64,000 nucleotides of DNA from Epithemia pelagica. Lineage: Eukaryota > Bacillariophyta > Bacillariophyceae > Surirellales > Surirellaceae. Made by a program: the position numbers and the translations under genes. Positions 32,181 to 41,574 of the stretch are shown here, piece by piece. Each line of letters begins with the position of its first letter. Position 1 is the stretch's first letter. The DNA lies in contig OX337233.1 in NCBI GenBank assembly GCA_946965045.2, positions 3,658,001 to 3,722,000 of the forward strand, given 5' to 3'. Below the pieces are notes generated by a model. That model had not been told where the DNA came from, did not search any database, and was given only the letters and a program-made list of their open reading frames with translations.

Positions 32181-32767
32181 TCACTGTGGAAAATTGTGTT
32201 CGACCAAGAACTTGTGTTTGTGGATGATATAGTTTCTGTTTGAGCTTTTATCCTTGCTCGTAAAATCACGGCTTGCAATGGGATCCAGTGCTTGAGTAGC
32301 GTTTCCGAAGAGTCTTTCGACATCAAAGTCGATTACCATGTTTTGATGGTCGTTTGGTATCTCTCTATGTTGAAAGGGTTCGTAGCATGCCCTGACGACT
32401 GATGTTGAGACATGTGTTGTGCCCAAAGCGTAATCGATGCGTTCTTGTCCGTTCACAAAGGTAGCAAAAGATGTGTCACCGATCTGTTCTCCCATTAGGT
32501 CGTGCAATTCTAACTCGGTGCAAAGTTTTGACATTCCCTCGTGGATATTGGATAGTGTCTTGTTGAAATCGCCCAATAATAGAATTTCTGAGTTACGGGC
32601 ACGGCGCTGTCGGATAAAGTCTGTCAGATCCGATATAAAAGCTTCGCGTGGAGACATTGATCTGTTCTCCTGTCGGAGCATGGAAAGCTGTTGTGCAGAA
32701 GCTGTGAAAGATCGAACTCTATTGTTGTTTTCAGTCAATAGTGCTTGTTTGCACACTTGGTACGCAG
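32181..32767 (-). pseudogene. LINE endonuclease domain, C-terminal half
   Basis: About 195 codons are open from the truncation point with no ATG needed. The motifs ILLLGDFNKTL, ERIDYALG and IPNDHQNMVIDF match the late part of AP-like (exonuclease-endonuclease-phosphatase) LINE endonucleases. The last one reads NDHQ where SDH is usual. The catalytic N-terminal residues are absent through truncation, so this part is dead. It ends at TGA 32181-32183 (followed by C), after which the same frame runs straight into the RT part. Confidence 0.85.
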
Positions 32768-32786
32768 TATTGTTATGGCCTTTCTA
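32768..32786. repeat. LINE target-site duplication, right (19 bp)
   Basis: This is an exact partner of 27411-27429. It marks the 5' truncation point of the element at 32767. Confidence 0.93.
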
Positions 32787-33025
32787 CTTCCGTTTGCTCC
32801 TTCTTCGAGTAGATATATGCTAGGAGTATTAGCTAGCAAGAGTAATTTGCCTAACTGACGTCATTCCAGCTCAAGAAAAATGAGGCAACGACGGCAATGG
32901 ACGCCAGGCCAACGAAGAAGCCGCAAGCCCCTGGATTGATTCATTCTTGCAGTCTCTAGATAGCATATTCTTTCTCCGACCATTTTCCAGTGCCTTTAGT
33001 TCGTGGACTACCGAATCGATCCACC

Positions 33026-34825
33026 ATGACATTGTCTGCTTCTGCTTCAGCTGCTGCTTCGGGGTTGGTGCCCTACCGGAACATTGCCGTGATTGGCATT
33101 GGATCCATGGGTGGAGGCATGGCTCGTGCTCTCATGGATGCCAATGTGTCACAAACCGTGACAGCTTACGATCATGCCACGGCCTTGGTCCAATCCTTTT
33201 TTGACGACTCGCAAGCTGCCGGCAAGGCCGCAACGCCACAAGCTCCAACCTCTCTGACAGAGGCCATTGTCGGTCATGATGCTTCGTCCAAACTGGAGAC
33301 GGATTTGGTCGTCCTGGTCTTGCAGAATGCCGCACAATGTCAAGAAGTGTGTTTTGGAACCGAAACGGACAATGCTGCCACGAAACAGAATTGTTTGAGT
33401 CATCTCTTGTCGGCCGGTGCGTGTGTGTTGGTGTGTTCGACGGTTCCGGCCGTTTGGATTCAACAGGCGGCGACTCGCTTGACGAATTCCGCTGGCATTC
33501 ATGTGGTGGATTGTCCCGTCAGTGGGGGACCCGTCCGTGCTCGCAAGGGTACTTTGAGTCTCATGGTGAGTGGCGACGATGGACCCGTCCAATTGGTCCA
33601 ACCGGCCCTGGAGGCCCTGGGCAATCAACACGAACAACCGCCGTCCACGTCGACGATTCACCGCATTTCGGGAGGTGTCGGCATGGGATCGACGGTGAAG
33701 ATGGTTCATCAATTGTTGGCCGCCATCCATGTCGTGACTGCGGCCGAAGCCTTGAGTTTGGCCGCCAAGGCTGGCTTGAATGTGTCGCAACTCTACGAGA
33801 TTGTCACGGGTGCCGCCGGCAACAGTTGGATGTTTCAAGATCGCGCGACCCGCATGATGATGGAGAGTCCCGAAAACAAGTCCTTTTTGCAAATCATGGT
33901 CAAGGATTTAAACATTGTGCATTCCGAAGCCCAGAGATTGCAATCGCCCATCCCCCTTGCCTCGACCGCCTTGCAACAATTTGCCTCGGCCATGAGTTTG
34001 GGATTGGCCAAACACGACGATTCGCAAGTCGTACAAGTGTACGAACGCATTTCCGGGGCCAAAGTGGCGGCCCATGCGGAGGCTACCACAACCACAACAG
34101 CGCTGGCGAGTGATACAAATACTAAGAACGAAAAGAAGGAGGGCACCAATGTGGGTGACTATTGGAAAATGGAAGATGGAAGCCTGGAAGAAATTGTCGA
34201 AGTGGGTATGGAACCTCGGCATAATTTGGTCTTGTCCAATCCCTATGTTCGCGCCTTAAGGGTTTCGTTTCCACCCAATGACACCACCTTGGCGCATCGT
34301 CACGATCGCGATAGTTTGTACTTTTTCTTGGTGCCCGGTCAATTGAATGTGTTGAATCACGTACAAGGTCGCGAAGCGGCCTGCGATTGCATGGGTTTTG
34401 GGGAAGTCCGATTTGGTGCTCATGCCAGTGATGGTCAACCCTTGGTCCACAAAATTACCAATCAATCCAATCAAACCATGTTGTGCATTGATGCCGAACT
34501 TGTCGCACCACCACCCTTGACGTGTCCCGTCCCCTTGATAGCCGAGCATCATACCTTGATCAAGACACGTCCCAAATGTCGCGTCTATCAACTGAAATTG
34601 GATCCCCACGAATCCGTAACAGTCTCCTATCCCTTTTTCCATTGTACCGTCGTCGTCGAAGGCGGAATGGTGAAACGACAATCCATGGTGACACCCCAAG
34701 TCCAATGGACGGAAACCCTGGAGCGAGGAGATGTGGCCTGGCACGAACCCACAGCCGTAGTACAGCGACAAACCACCAATGTCGGAACGACCACTGTCAT
34801 TGTGTACATTGCCGAATGGTGCTAA
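33026..34825 (+). CDS. beta-hydroxyacid dehydrogenase fused to a bicupin-like domain
   Basis: This is a 599-residue protein; the ATG at 33026 is in a good context (tccaccATGa). Residues about 20-350 are an NAD(P)-dependent 3-hydroxyisobutyrate dehydrogenase-type enzyme: Rossmann motif IAVIGIGSMGGGMARAL, substrate loop DCPVSGGPVRARKGTLSLMV, and the catalytic Lys in GMGSTVKMVHQ with GNSWMFQDR after it. A Thr-rich linker leads to residues about 380-599 with two cupin-like halves; the first has the metal-type motif LAHRHDRDSLYFF. The fusion would couple oxidation of a beta-hydroxy acid to binding or modification of a small carboxylate. The substrate is unknown. Codon use is like that of the neighbouring host genes. 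Confidence 0.85.
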   Translation: MTLSASASAAASGLVPYRNIAVIGIGSMGGGMARALMDANVSQTVTAYDHATALVQSFFDDSQAAGKAATPQAPTSLTEAIVGHDASSKLETDLVVLVLQNAAQCQEVCFGTETDNAATKQNCLSHLLSAGACVLVCSTVPAVWIQQAATRLTNSAGIHVVDCPVSGGPVRARKGTLSLMVSGDDGPVQLVQPALEALGNQHEQPPSTSTIHRISGGVGMGSTVKMVHQLLAAIHVVTAAEALSLAAKAGLNVSQLYEIVTGAAGNSWMFQDRATRMMMESPENKSFLQIMVKDLNIVHSEAQRLQSPIPLASTALQQFASAMSLGLAKHDDSQVVQVYERISGAKVAAHAEATTTTTALASDTNTKNEKKEGTNVGDYWKMEDGSLEEIVEVGMEPRHNLVLSNPYVRALRVSFPPNDTTLAHRHDRDSLYFFLVPGQLNVLNHVQGREAACDCMGFGEVRFGAHASDGQPLVHKITNQSNQTMLCIDAELVAPPPLTCPVPLIAEHHTLIKTRPKCRVYQLKLDPHESVTVSYPFFHCTVVVEGGMVKRQSMVTPQVQWTETLERGDVAWHEPTAVVQRQTTNVGTTTVIVYIAEWC

Positions 34826-35994
34826 CAACGACCAAAAAGAGTGTGCCTCGCGAATCGAGATACAATAACCACATATACTATATATACTGTATAGAGATTG
34901 ACAGAGTCCCTTTCGAAATCATGCTTTCTTTCTATTGCGTATATGTTTCATCGAGGCAGTCTATCGGATCTTAATGGCAAGTATCGTGTTCCTTCTATTC
35001 GATGGCCTAGTATGGAGAAGATGGAGAACAGAGACAAACACGCATAGCAATAGCACGCATAGAGGCAGCTATGGGTCCCAACGCAGTAGAGCCTACGTAA
35101 TTTTTCCTAGTACATGACGTCACGTTTGGCATCAAGTTTGTCGCGGTGTATCGTGGCTTCACCATGGCATACCTTTCCGTCAATCTGTTTTGGGTCGTAA
35201 CCAACTTCGCTTTTCCTACCCTCGCAGACATCCATTCTATTTGTTCTATTTGACTGATTGCTGTGAGGGTAGGGAAAAACTCTCCGTCCTTCTGGCACAA
35301 AGCCTGATCGTAAATGGTCCCCTCGTCATTGCTCTGCAACAAGTGCAACGAGAGCGCAAGGATTGCGCAACAAGACCTTCGAGCGAACCGAGTCCCTCGC
35401 ACTAGTGACTAACCTAGATCTACCGTTCTAATAGAAATGGAGAGATGAAAATCGTCCAGAAAAATCCGCCATGGTCAAATTAGTCTAATGGTAATGTTCA
35501 TTTGCACTAGTGTAATAGTTGAAATTCCACGTATAAAAGCACGGCGTTGGGACCCATAGCAGCGTCACGCCGAAAAGAAAGGGTCACACGCGCCCCACGC
35601 GGGGAGGGAAAAAATGACCCAACAGCGCGTTTGAGACGCACAAAAAGCACAACGACAACAAGAGTACGGCTGCCGACGTAATACAACAACATAAGGAGAT
35701 TATTGGAAACCAACAACACAACAACAACAGCAACAGTGCTTGGGTCGTCGTATTACTAGAAATTGCAATACGACGACGTTCGGAGACCAACGAAGGAGAG
35801 AAAAGCCCAACGAGACTGTGAATCGTGTCGTGCCGAGCAAGACACAAAAGACAAAGAGCCTTGCCGATTCCAAGAGAAGAAAGTTGTTGTTTGATTGATT
35901 GATTGGGGGACACGTTGCGACGTTTGACGTTGTTCACGTGGAATATTATTGACACTCGAAACGGAATACTCGTTGAAGCTGCAGATACGTCAAG
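34826..35994. other. intergenic with inverted repeat, no supported gene
   Basis: An exact 17-bp inverted repeat lies at 35068-35084 and 35544-35560. A minus-strand frame at 35007-35402 starts from GTG and cannot be supported. A tRNA-like string at 35478-35530 does not fold as a tRNA. The 3' part must hold the Rer1 promoter. Confidence 0.45.
35068..35560. repeat. 493-bp segment with 17-bp terminal inverted repeats
   Basis: gctatgggtcccaacgc at the left is repeated exactly in inverse orientation at the right. The segment has no coding content. It could be a miniature inverted-repeat element, but no target duplication is visible next to it. Confidence 0.4.
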
Positions 35995-36937
35995 ATGATG
36001 GTTGGATCCGATGAAGATGGCTCTGGAGCATCGTCTCCCTCGGCCAAACTCGAACAAACATCGGCGAACCGTAAGTTGTTATTATTATTGTCTGTGGTGA
36101 TTCGAGAAACTCTTTGATAGACCCATGAACGGCACAGCAATCGATGTGGCTGCTGGGTTTATATATGTGGAAGAGAAAGATATGGATGCAGGATGCAAGC
36201 CAATTTACGAGGACTCACGTTTGTCACTTTGTGTGTGCTTCTATATCGCTTGTTTTTGCATCGGTCTGGTCGGTGATTGCAATTTGCGGTTAAATCAATC
36301 TTTCCAAACACTTCTGCCGATTGATGCAACGCGGCGACATTCCTGGATTGCTTTCTATTATACAAAACACCTCACAGTCAAACGCGCCTTTCAATATTGG
36401 TTGGACAAATCGACAATTCACGTTGTACCAAGATGGATTGGTTTTACCGTATTGTTGGCCCTCTTCTTTTTGCGAGTCTATTTGATACAAGGCTTTTTCA
36501 TTGTGGCCTACGGCTTGGGAATTTACTTGCTCAACAATTTCATTGCCTTTCTCAGTCCACTCGAGGAACCCAGCACGGCCAGTCGATACGAAACGAGTAA
36601 TGACGATGGTCTATCCTTGCCCGGTACCGCACGAGAAGGCCGAGAATTTCGTCCCTTTGCTCGTCGATTGCCGGAATTCAAATTTTGGTTGGCGTGTACA
36701 CGAGGATGTTGCACCTGTTTGGTCATGACCTTTTTTAGTATTTTTGATGTCCCCGTCTTTTGGCCCATATTGCTGCTCTACTTTTTTGTCCTCTTCTTCA
36801 TGACCATGAAACGACAAATTCTACACATGTACAAACACAAATACGTACCCATCTCCTTTGGTAAGGCCAAGTACAAGGATGCCGGAGTGGAACATGGCGC
36901 CTATGGGGGAGGCATGTCCACCCACAAGGGAAAATAA
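35995..36937 (+). CDS. RER1: Rer1, ER-retrieval receptor, 2 exons
   Basis: Exons are 35995-36070 and 36378-36937, giving 211 residues, the usual size for Rer1. The first exon encodes an acidic/Ser leader (MMVGSDEDGSG). The donor is ACC|GTAAGT and the acceptor CTCACAG; the phase joins a Leu codon. The body has the family hallmarks YWLDKSTIHVVPRWI, AYGLGIYLLNNFIAF, RRLPEFKFWLA, MTFFSIFDVPVFWPILL and MKRQILHMYKHKYVPI, with four hydrophobic segments in two pairs. Rer1 cycles between the cis-Golgi and the ER and returns escaped ER membrane proteins in COPI vesicles. The 307-nt intron is itself open in part, so a longer N-terminus is possible but would be atypical. Confidence 0.95.
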
Positions 36938-37287
36938 GAATCTATACCGTGTGCAACAGGAGAACTAAACAAAAAAGGGAATGGCAATCGATCCAGGAAC
37001 TTTTTTACGACGCCATGTGTGCGATCCAACGACCATCAACACACATGAACCAACTGGAAAGAAAATGAACAGGAGCCACCCGCAAAGAACTATAATACTA
37101 GGAAAAGTACTATACAAGAGATTTGGTTTAGGAACAAAGACCACCATTCGTGGGTCGTTGCTCGATTCGGAACTTTCTTGTTTTCTTGGTTTGCTCCAAA
37201 CAAGGGAGGAAACAAAAGGCACGAACACTCTATATATGGAATTGTATATAGCAAACCGACAGCGACTCGTTCGGGGGTGGTGTTCGA
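36938..37287. other. intergenic, convergent 3' ends
   Basis: This is the spacer between Rer1 (+) and the LETM1-like gene (-). Nothing is recognised in it. Confidence 0.5.
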
Positions 37288-39312
37288 TTAACGACGAAAC
37301 CGTGATTTGGACTTTGACGTCTTTGGTTGCTGGTTGCCATTCTTCTTGTCGTTGGATTCGGACAAGGACAATGCCGATGTGAACAAGAGTCGCGGGAGTT
37401 GGGCCGCAGGATTGCGGGCATCACTAGTCCCTTGCAAGCCATAATAGGACAAGAGCGCCATCCGAGCGACATTGGCATTGTAATAATACGGTGGTTGCTC
37501 GGACGACGATTGTTGCTGCAGTGTTTGTGGGATGGGAACCTTGCTGCTGCTCGTAGTGAAGGGTCCGCCGTCTGGCCCCGTCGAGGGTGGTGTCGCTGCC
37601 GTTGCCATGACTTGAATCCATTCGTGCAACGCGTGTTCCAACTCGACACGAGTACTACAAGCGGGTGATCCAATCAATCGATCCCGACAGGCTTCTTGTA
37701 AGACTTGCCACGAACATGGGGGAGGTATTGTCGTCGTTGTCGTAGGCGTGGCTCTTGGACTACGGGTGGTACCACTCGCCTTGTCTTGTTGTTGTTGTTC
37801 TTCTTCTTCTTCCAACAATAAGCGCCGTCGTTCTTGGCCATAGGTTTGGGGAAACAATTCGTGCACGACCGAATCGTAATTTTGCAGAACGAATCGATCG
37901 GCTTGTTCCAAATTTTGCAAATGCGTCACCAATTGTCCACGGACCAAAAAATGAGGTGTGAATTGCGACAAGAATCCACCCCCACCACCCCCCGGAACCA
38001 CGAGTTGGGACAAGCCCCGAACGACTGGTTTGGGCAAGGTTCCCAACCGTTGTTCCAATCGCGTAAAGTCGTGTGTGGTACGAACCAAAAAGGGTCTCAC
38101 GTACTGTTGGAGCAATCGAGCCGGCCCCGAATCCGTAGTAGGAGTCGATTTTTGACCGACCATCAACCAATCGGCAATGCCTTGATTGAGCGATTGAATG
38201 GATTGTCGTCGTTGTTCTTGTTGTTTGCGTCCAAAAATGTTGAGTTTGGCCAGGGCTGGAATTTCCCGCGCATCCTTTTCCAATTGCAACAAGGTTTCGA
38301 CAATCAAGGTGGATCGTTGACGAGCCAGTTTCTCCCCCATACTCTCCACTTTGTGGTTGGTATTAGTAGACCGGACCATGGGAGCGGCCGCAGCACTACT
38401 GGTTTGTGGTTGTGTGGGTTCCGGTTCCACGTCCGGTGGCAGTTGCAAGGGAGAGGGCAACAAGTCGGGATTGAACATGAGCATGTAGGGCAAAATTTTG
38501 GGTGCCCCAAAGGATAAAAAACACAAATTGAGTAATTTGCTTCGATCTTGTTTGCCCTTTTGCAAAAACACAAAGTCGGCATAGGAAATACCACCAACCA
38601 ATTGATCCAATTCTTGATTCAAGAGTTTGGTTCGACGTTTTTGCAACTGTTCCGCGTCCACACTTGTAGCAGGAGTACGATCGACGACGGCATCAAAGTA
38701 TCCCTTGGCTTGCCAGTCGCGTCGAATTTGATTCCGATAGGCCTTGATTTGCGCTCGAAGGTCATTGCATTTGCCATGATTGGTCCACATGGTTTTGCAA
38801 CCCACAACGGTGCGAACCATGGAATCTTTGAGGTAGGTGGCCAATTGAATCACTGGATTTTTCCTTGGTTCCGTATGAGTTGCATCGTTGGGGACCACGA
38901 GAGTCGCCGCAGGTGGCACAGTCATGGTGGTGGAGGGTGTCACTGTGCTCGTACTACTAGTACTACTACAGAGCATGGTAGTGGAGGGCGAAAACGACGG
39001 CAAAGAAGAAGAAAAGGACAGTACGGAAGCACGTGGCACTCGTTGGACGTTGTTCCAAGCCCTTCTGGAGCTGGTTGTGCTTGTCTTTCGTGGCTTGGAG
39101 GAGGAGGATATTCCAGTCGTCGCATCACCCACGGGAAAAGAAGCAGCAGCAGAAGAAGAAGATGCCTCGACCAAACCAGTGCCACTCGTCATCCCTACGA
39201 ATAATAGCATCAGCATCATCCAAACAAGATTGGTCCGCACGGATCGACTCCCGGTTAATGTCAAGGAGGATGCCTTGTTGTTTCTTTGTTCCACATGCAT
39301 TGTTTCCTCCAT
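37288..39312 (-). CDS. LETM1-like organelle membrane protein
   Basis: This is a 674-residue single-exon protein. The start at 39312 is the first ATG of the frame, and a second Met follows four codons later. A hydrophobic stretch (VWMMLMLLFVGM, about residues 30-42) is followed by a Ser/Ala/Thr-rich region containing AAASFPVG. That arrangement is what diatom plastid bipartite signals look like (signal peptide with a Phe near the cleavage site). The domain around residues 255-290 (LLNLCFLSFGAPKILPYMLMF) is the LETM1 ribosome-binding-like core. Proteins of this type sit in inner organelle membranes and act in cation/proton exchange or ribosome contact. The C-terminal third has low-complexity Glu/Gln and Thr runs. 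The targeting statement is inference. Confidence 0.75.
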   Translation of the reverse strand: MEETMHVEQRNNKASSLTLTGSRSVRTNLVWMMLMLLFVGMTSGTGLVEASSSSAAASFPVGDATTGISSSSKPRKTSTTSSRRAWNNVQRVPRASVLSFSSSLPSFSPSTTMLCSSTSSTSTVTPSTTMTVPPAATLVVPNDATHTEPRKNPVIQLATYLKDSMVRTVVGCKTMWTNHGKCNDLRAQIKAYRNQIRRDWQAKGYFDAVVDRTPATSVDAEQLQKRRTKLLNQELDQLVGGISYADFVFLQKGKQDRSKLLNLCFLSFGAPKILPYMLMFNPDLLPSPLQLPPDVEPEPTQPQTSSAAAAPMVRSTNTNHKVESMGEKLARQRSTLIVETLLQLEKDAREIPALAKLNIFGRKQQEQRRQSIQSLNQGIADWLMVGQKSTPTTDSGPARLLQQYVRPFLVRTTHDFTRLEQRLGTLPKPVVRGLSQLVVPGGGGGGFLSQFTPHFLVRGQLVTHLQNLEQADRFVLQNYDSVVHELFPQTYGQERRRLLLEEEEEQQQQDKASGTTRSPRATPTTTTTIPPPCSWQVLQEACRDRLIGSPACSTRVELEHALHEWIQVMATAATPPSTGPDGGPFTTSSSKVPIPQTLQQQSSSEQPPYYYNANVARMALLSYYGLQGTSDARNPAAQLPRLLFTSALSLSESNDKKNGNQQPKTSKSKSRFRR

Positions 39313-39949
39313 TGCTCCGCTGGACTTTTCTTTTCCGTTCGACGACCCTTGTGTGTATACCAGCAACCAAAGATTTTCTCTCTGTGGTCCTTTTTGTTAC
39401 AGCAATTCGTCGATTCCTCCCTGGAGAATCGAAAACTATTGTCTGATAGAGTTATACACCCACCAACCCTCGAATAGAAAGAAACACCCCTTTGCACTCT
39501 CTAGAGAACCGTCCCTTGGTTCTCTACCTCGATCGTTGCAATGGGGAGAGAATCTTTCTGGATGTTGGCACCTGAATGCATCCATCATCGATGTGTGGTG
39601 GTCAATCGTGGCGTCCGTTGTGCTTCCACGTGTCCACTTTTAGTCGCTCAATCTGGTCGCGTAACCGGGTCGCACAAAATATAGTCGCGGATGAGTCGAT
39701 TACACGAACACGTCACAGTTCCAGAAAAAGGTGGATTGGAAGGAAGGTTCGAGAACCATTCAAAGACCATTGACGACAAGAACCATGATGTGTCATAAAA
39801 CCACCCTCAAGACCTGTTCGGAACGATAAACCCAAAGAACGAGAGATTCCCAACTCACGACGACGAACACCGACAAGTCTCTTCATCACCGGCAAGACCT
39901 CCGTTCCATACAGGCAAACGGTCCACAAGAATACTACACACAGGTAGCC
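39313..39949. promoter_or_regulatory. divergent promoter region, LETM1-like / methyltransferase
   Basis: This 637-bp spacer separates two genes that start in opposite directions, so it must serve both. No distinct motif can be named. Short frames in it are not gene-like. Confidence 0.45.
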
Positions 39950-40843
39950 ATGACGACGACGACGACGGCGACAAGGAAGGATTCCCACGACGAGATGGAC
40001 GCGACGACAACGACCGACGAATCGAAGCGAAACATGTTGTCTGTGTCGCGATTGCAACGATGGAGTGAAATGTGGAAGGACCACCATACACCCTGGCAAA
40101 ATCAAGAGGTGCATCCCATTTTGCCCGCCGTCGGACACTTGATTGGACTGCCAGCACCCGCCACAGCAGAGTCCTCCTCCTCCACCACCAAGAACGAGAC
40201 TACTACTACTTTCCTGTCCTCCCCGAACCAACGTCGAGTGTTGGTACCCCTGTGTGGCAAAACGGTGGACCTGGCCTTTTTGGCGCACCACGAGAATGTG
40301 TCCCAAGTGGTTGGTGTCGATGGGATTGGTCAAGCCTTTGACGAATTTCAACACGAACACCCCAAATTACATGTTCAAGCACCAACAACTACAAATTCCG
40401 ACCAAAACGACGACTTATTTCGGAAATGGAAGGGGAACAAGTTGGAATTGTGGGAGGGTGACTTTTTTCACTTGCTCGACCAGGACATGGAACACAATAA
40501 GGACCATGGCGTCTTTGATTTGATTGTGGATCGCGGTTCCTTGGTGGCCATTGATCCGTCCTTGCGGGATCAGTACTTGGAGATTGTGGGACGTTCGTTG
40601 CGACCCCACACGGGACAGTGGCTCTTGGTGGTGGTGGAACGGAACAATGCCATTCCCCACAATCGTACCCAAGGACCTCCCCATCATTTCGACCATGCCG
40701 ATTTGGAACGGCTCTTGGCCAAGCACGAATGGGTCGGCTCGATTCAAGCCCTGAATGATCCCCAACTGCAACTGAATATTCCTGCCGACCCCGGCAATAA
40801 CGACCGATTCGTATCCACCTACTATCTCATTCAAGCCAAGTAA
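39950..40843 (+). CDS. thiopurine S-methyltransferase family protein
   Basis: This is a 297-residue single-exon protein starting at an ATG in the context gtagccATGa. A Thr/Asp-rich leader of about 30 residues precedes the family core: WSEMWKDHHTPWQNQEVHP, the SAM-binding motif RRVLVPLCGKTVDLAFLA (about 96-113), VVGVDGIGQAFDEF, then YGDFF-type LWEGDFFHLL and DLIVDRGSLVAIDP. TPMT-family enzymes transfer a methyl group from S-adenosylmethionine to S, Se or halide acceptors. In algae several act in halide methylation or detoxification of chalcogens; which acceptor is used here cannot be told. It is slightly longer than typical because of inserted low-complexity linkers. Confidence 0.9.
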   Translation: MTTTTTATRKDSHDEMDATTTTDESKRNMLSVSRLQRWSEMWKDHHTPWQNQEVHPILPAVGHLIGLPAPATAESSSSTTKNETTTTFLSSPNQRRVLVPLCGKTVDLAFLAHHENVSQVVGVDGIGQAFDEFQHEHPKLHVQAPTTTNSDQNDDLFRKWKGNKLELWEGDFFHLLDQDMEHNKDHGVFDLIVDRGSLVAIDPSLRDQYLEIVGRSLRPHTGQWLLVVVERNNAIPHNRTQGPPHHFDHADLERLLAKHEWVGSIQALNDPQLQLNIPADPGNNDRFVSTYYLIQAK

Positions 40844-41574
40844 TTATTCGAATGGAGACAAGAACCATGTCCAAAAACCGACCAACCAGACAAGAAACAA
40901 ACGAGAAAACCAAAGCAACAAGGACACACAAGGAAACACAAGAGTCCCAACCACCGACTTGAAACCACGCCGCCATCACTGCCACGACGAAACACTGTAT
41001 AGAGGGGGATGCGAACCACAGAAACGACAGCAGTGTTGGAGGGTGTGATTTATTGCACAAAGGGATCGAGTGTGTATTCCATCCTATTATACTCTCCACC
41101 CAACTCCAGGTATTAGTGGAACTCTTCCCATGGAACGGATTGTAGACCAGTCCCTAGTAAACTTCCTGCCTACCTATTAGTTTTTCAATCGACCGATGCC
41201 ATGTCGCCAAATCAATGGATCCATGACACACACCTGCCCTTCGAAAACGCGCACGGCAACGTCGTTCGATCCAACCAACCAACCATCATTTCGTTAGTCT
41301 CTATAATTTACTGGTGTTGGTTTCGAATCCATTCCCCTGAACTATACTGTGGTTTTTTTTTCGCAACAAAACAACAGTCAAGACTGGCCCACACAAGCCC
41401 ACGTCACAGCTACAAACATGTTCACGAGCTCCTCCCCCGGACGGTTCTCTCTTGAGTATATGTATGTATGTTTGTCTGTATCTGTAGGTATACACATGTG
41501 TCGAGTGTTCTCCAGCCCGTTTCGTCCGTGTGTGTCGTTGTTCTGGTCCTGGGTATTGTTGTTCTGTAACTCTT
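40844..41574. other. intergenic, convergent 3' ends
   Basis: This lies between two convergent genes. No gene is supported, and the overlapping short frames show no family resemblance. Confidence 0.5.

Larger units (their letters stand above)
27430..32767 (-). mobile_element. 5'-truncated APE-type LINE (non-LTR retrotransposon)
   Basis: This 5.3-kb minus-strand element is framed by an exact 19-bp target duplication (27411-27429 and 32768-32786). From 5' to 3' it encodes the C-terminal half of an AP-like endonuclease, a reverse transcriptase and an RNase H domain, so it has the general build of I-clade or related LINEs. The left half of the endonuclease and any ORF1 are missing: 5' truncation, as is typical for target-primed reverse transcription. 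All three domains are in one reading frame broken by TGA 32181, TGA 29280 and a TAA shortly after. At the 3' end the sense strand ends in seven T rather than a poly(A) tail. Confidence 0.92.

Noticed and set aside
35007-35402. 131-codon minus-strand frame upstream of Rer1
   Set aside because: It starts from GTG, overlaps the inverted-repeat segment and has no recognised domain.
35472-35535. tRNA-like string with TAGTCTAATGGTA (A-box like) and AGTTGAAATTCC (B-box like)
   Set aside because: No acceptor or anticodon stem can be formed, so no tRNA gene is called. A decayed tRNA-derived sequence remains possible.
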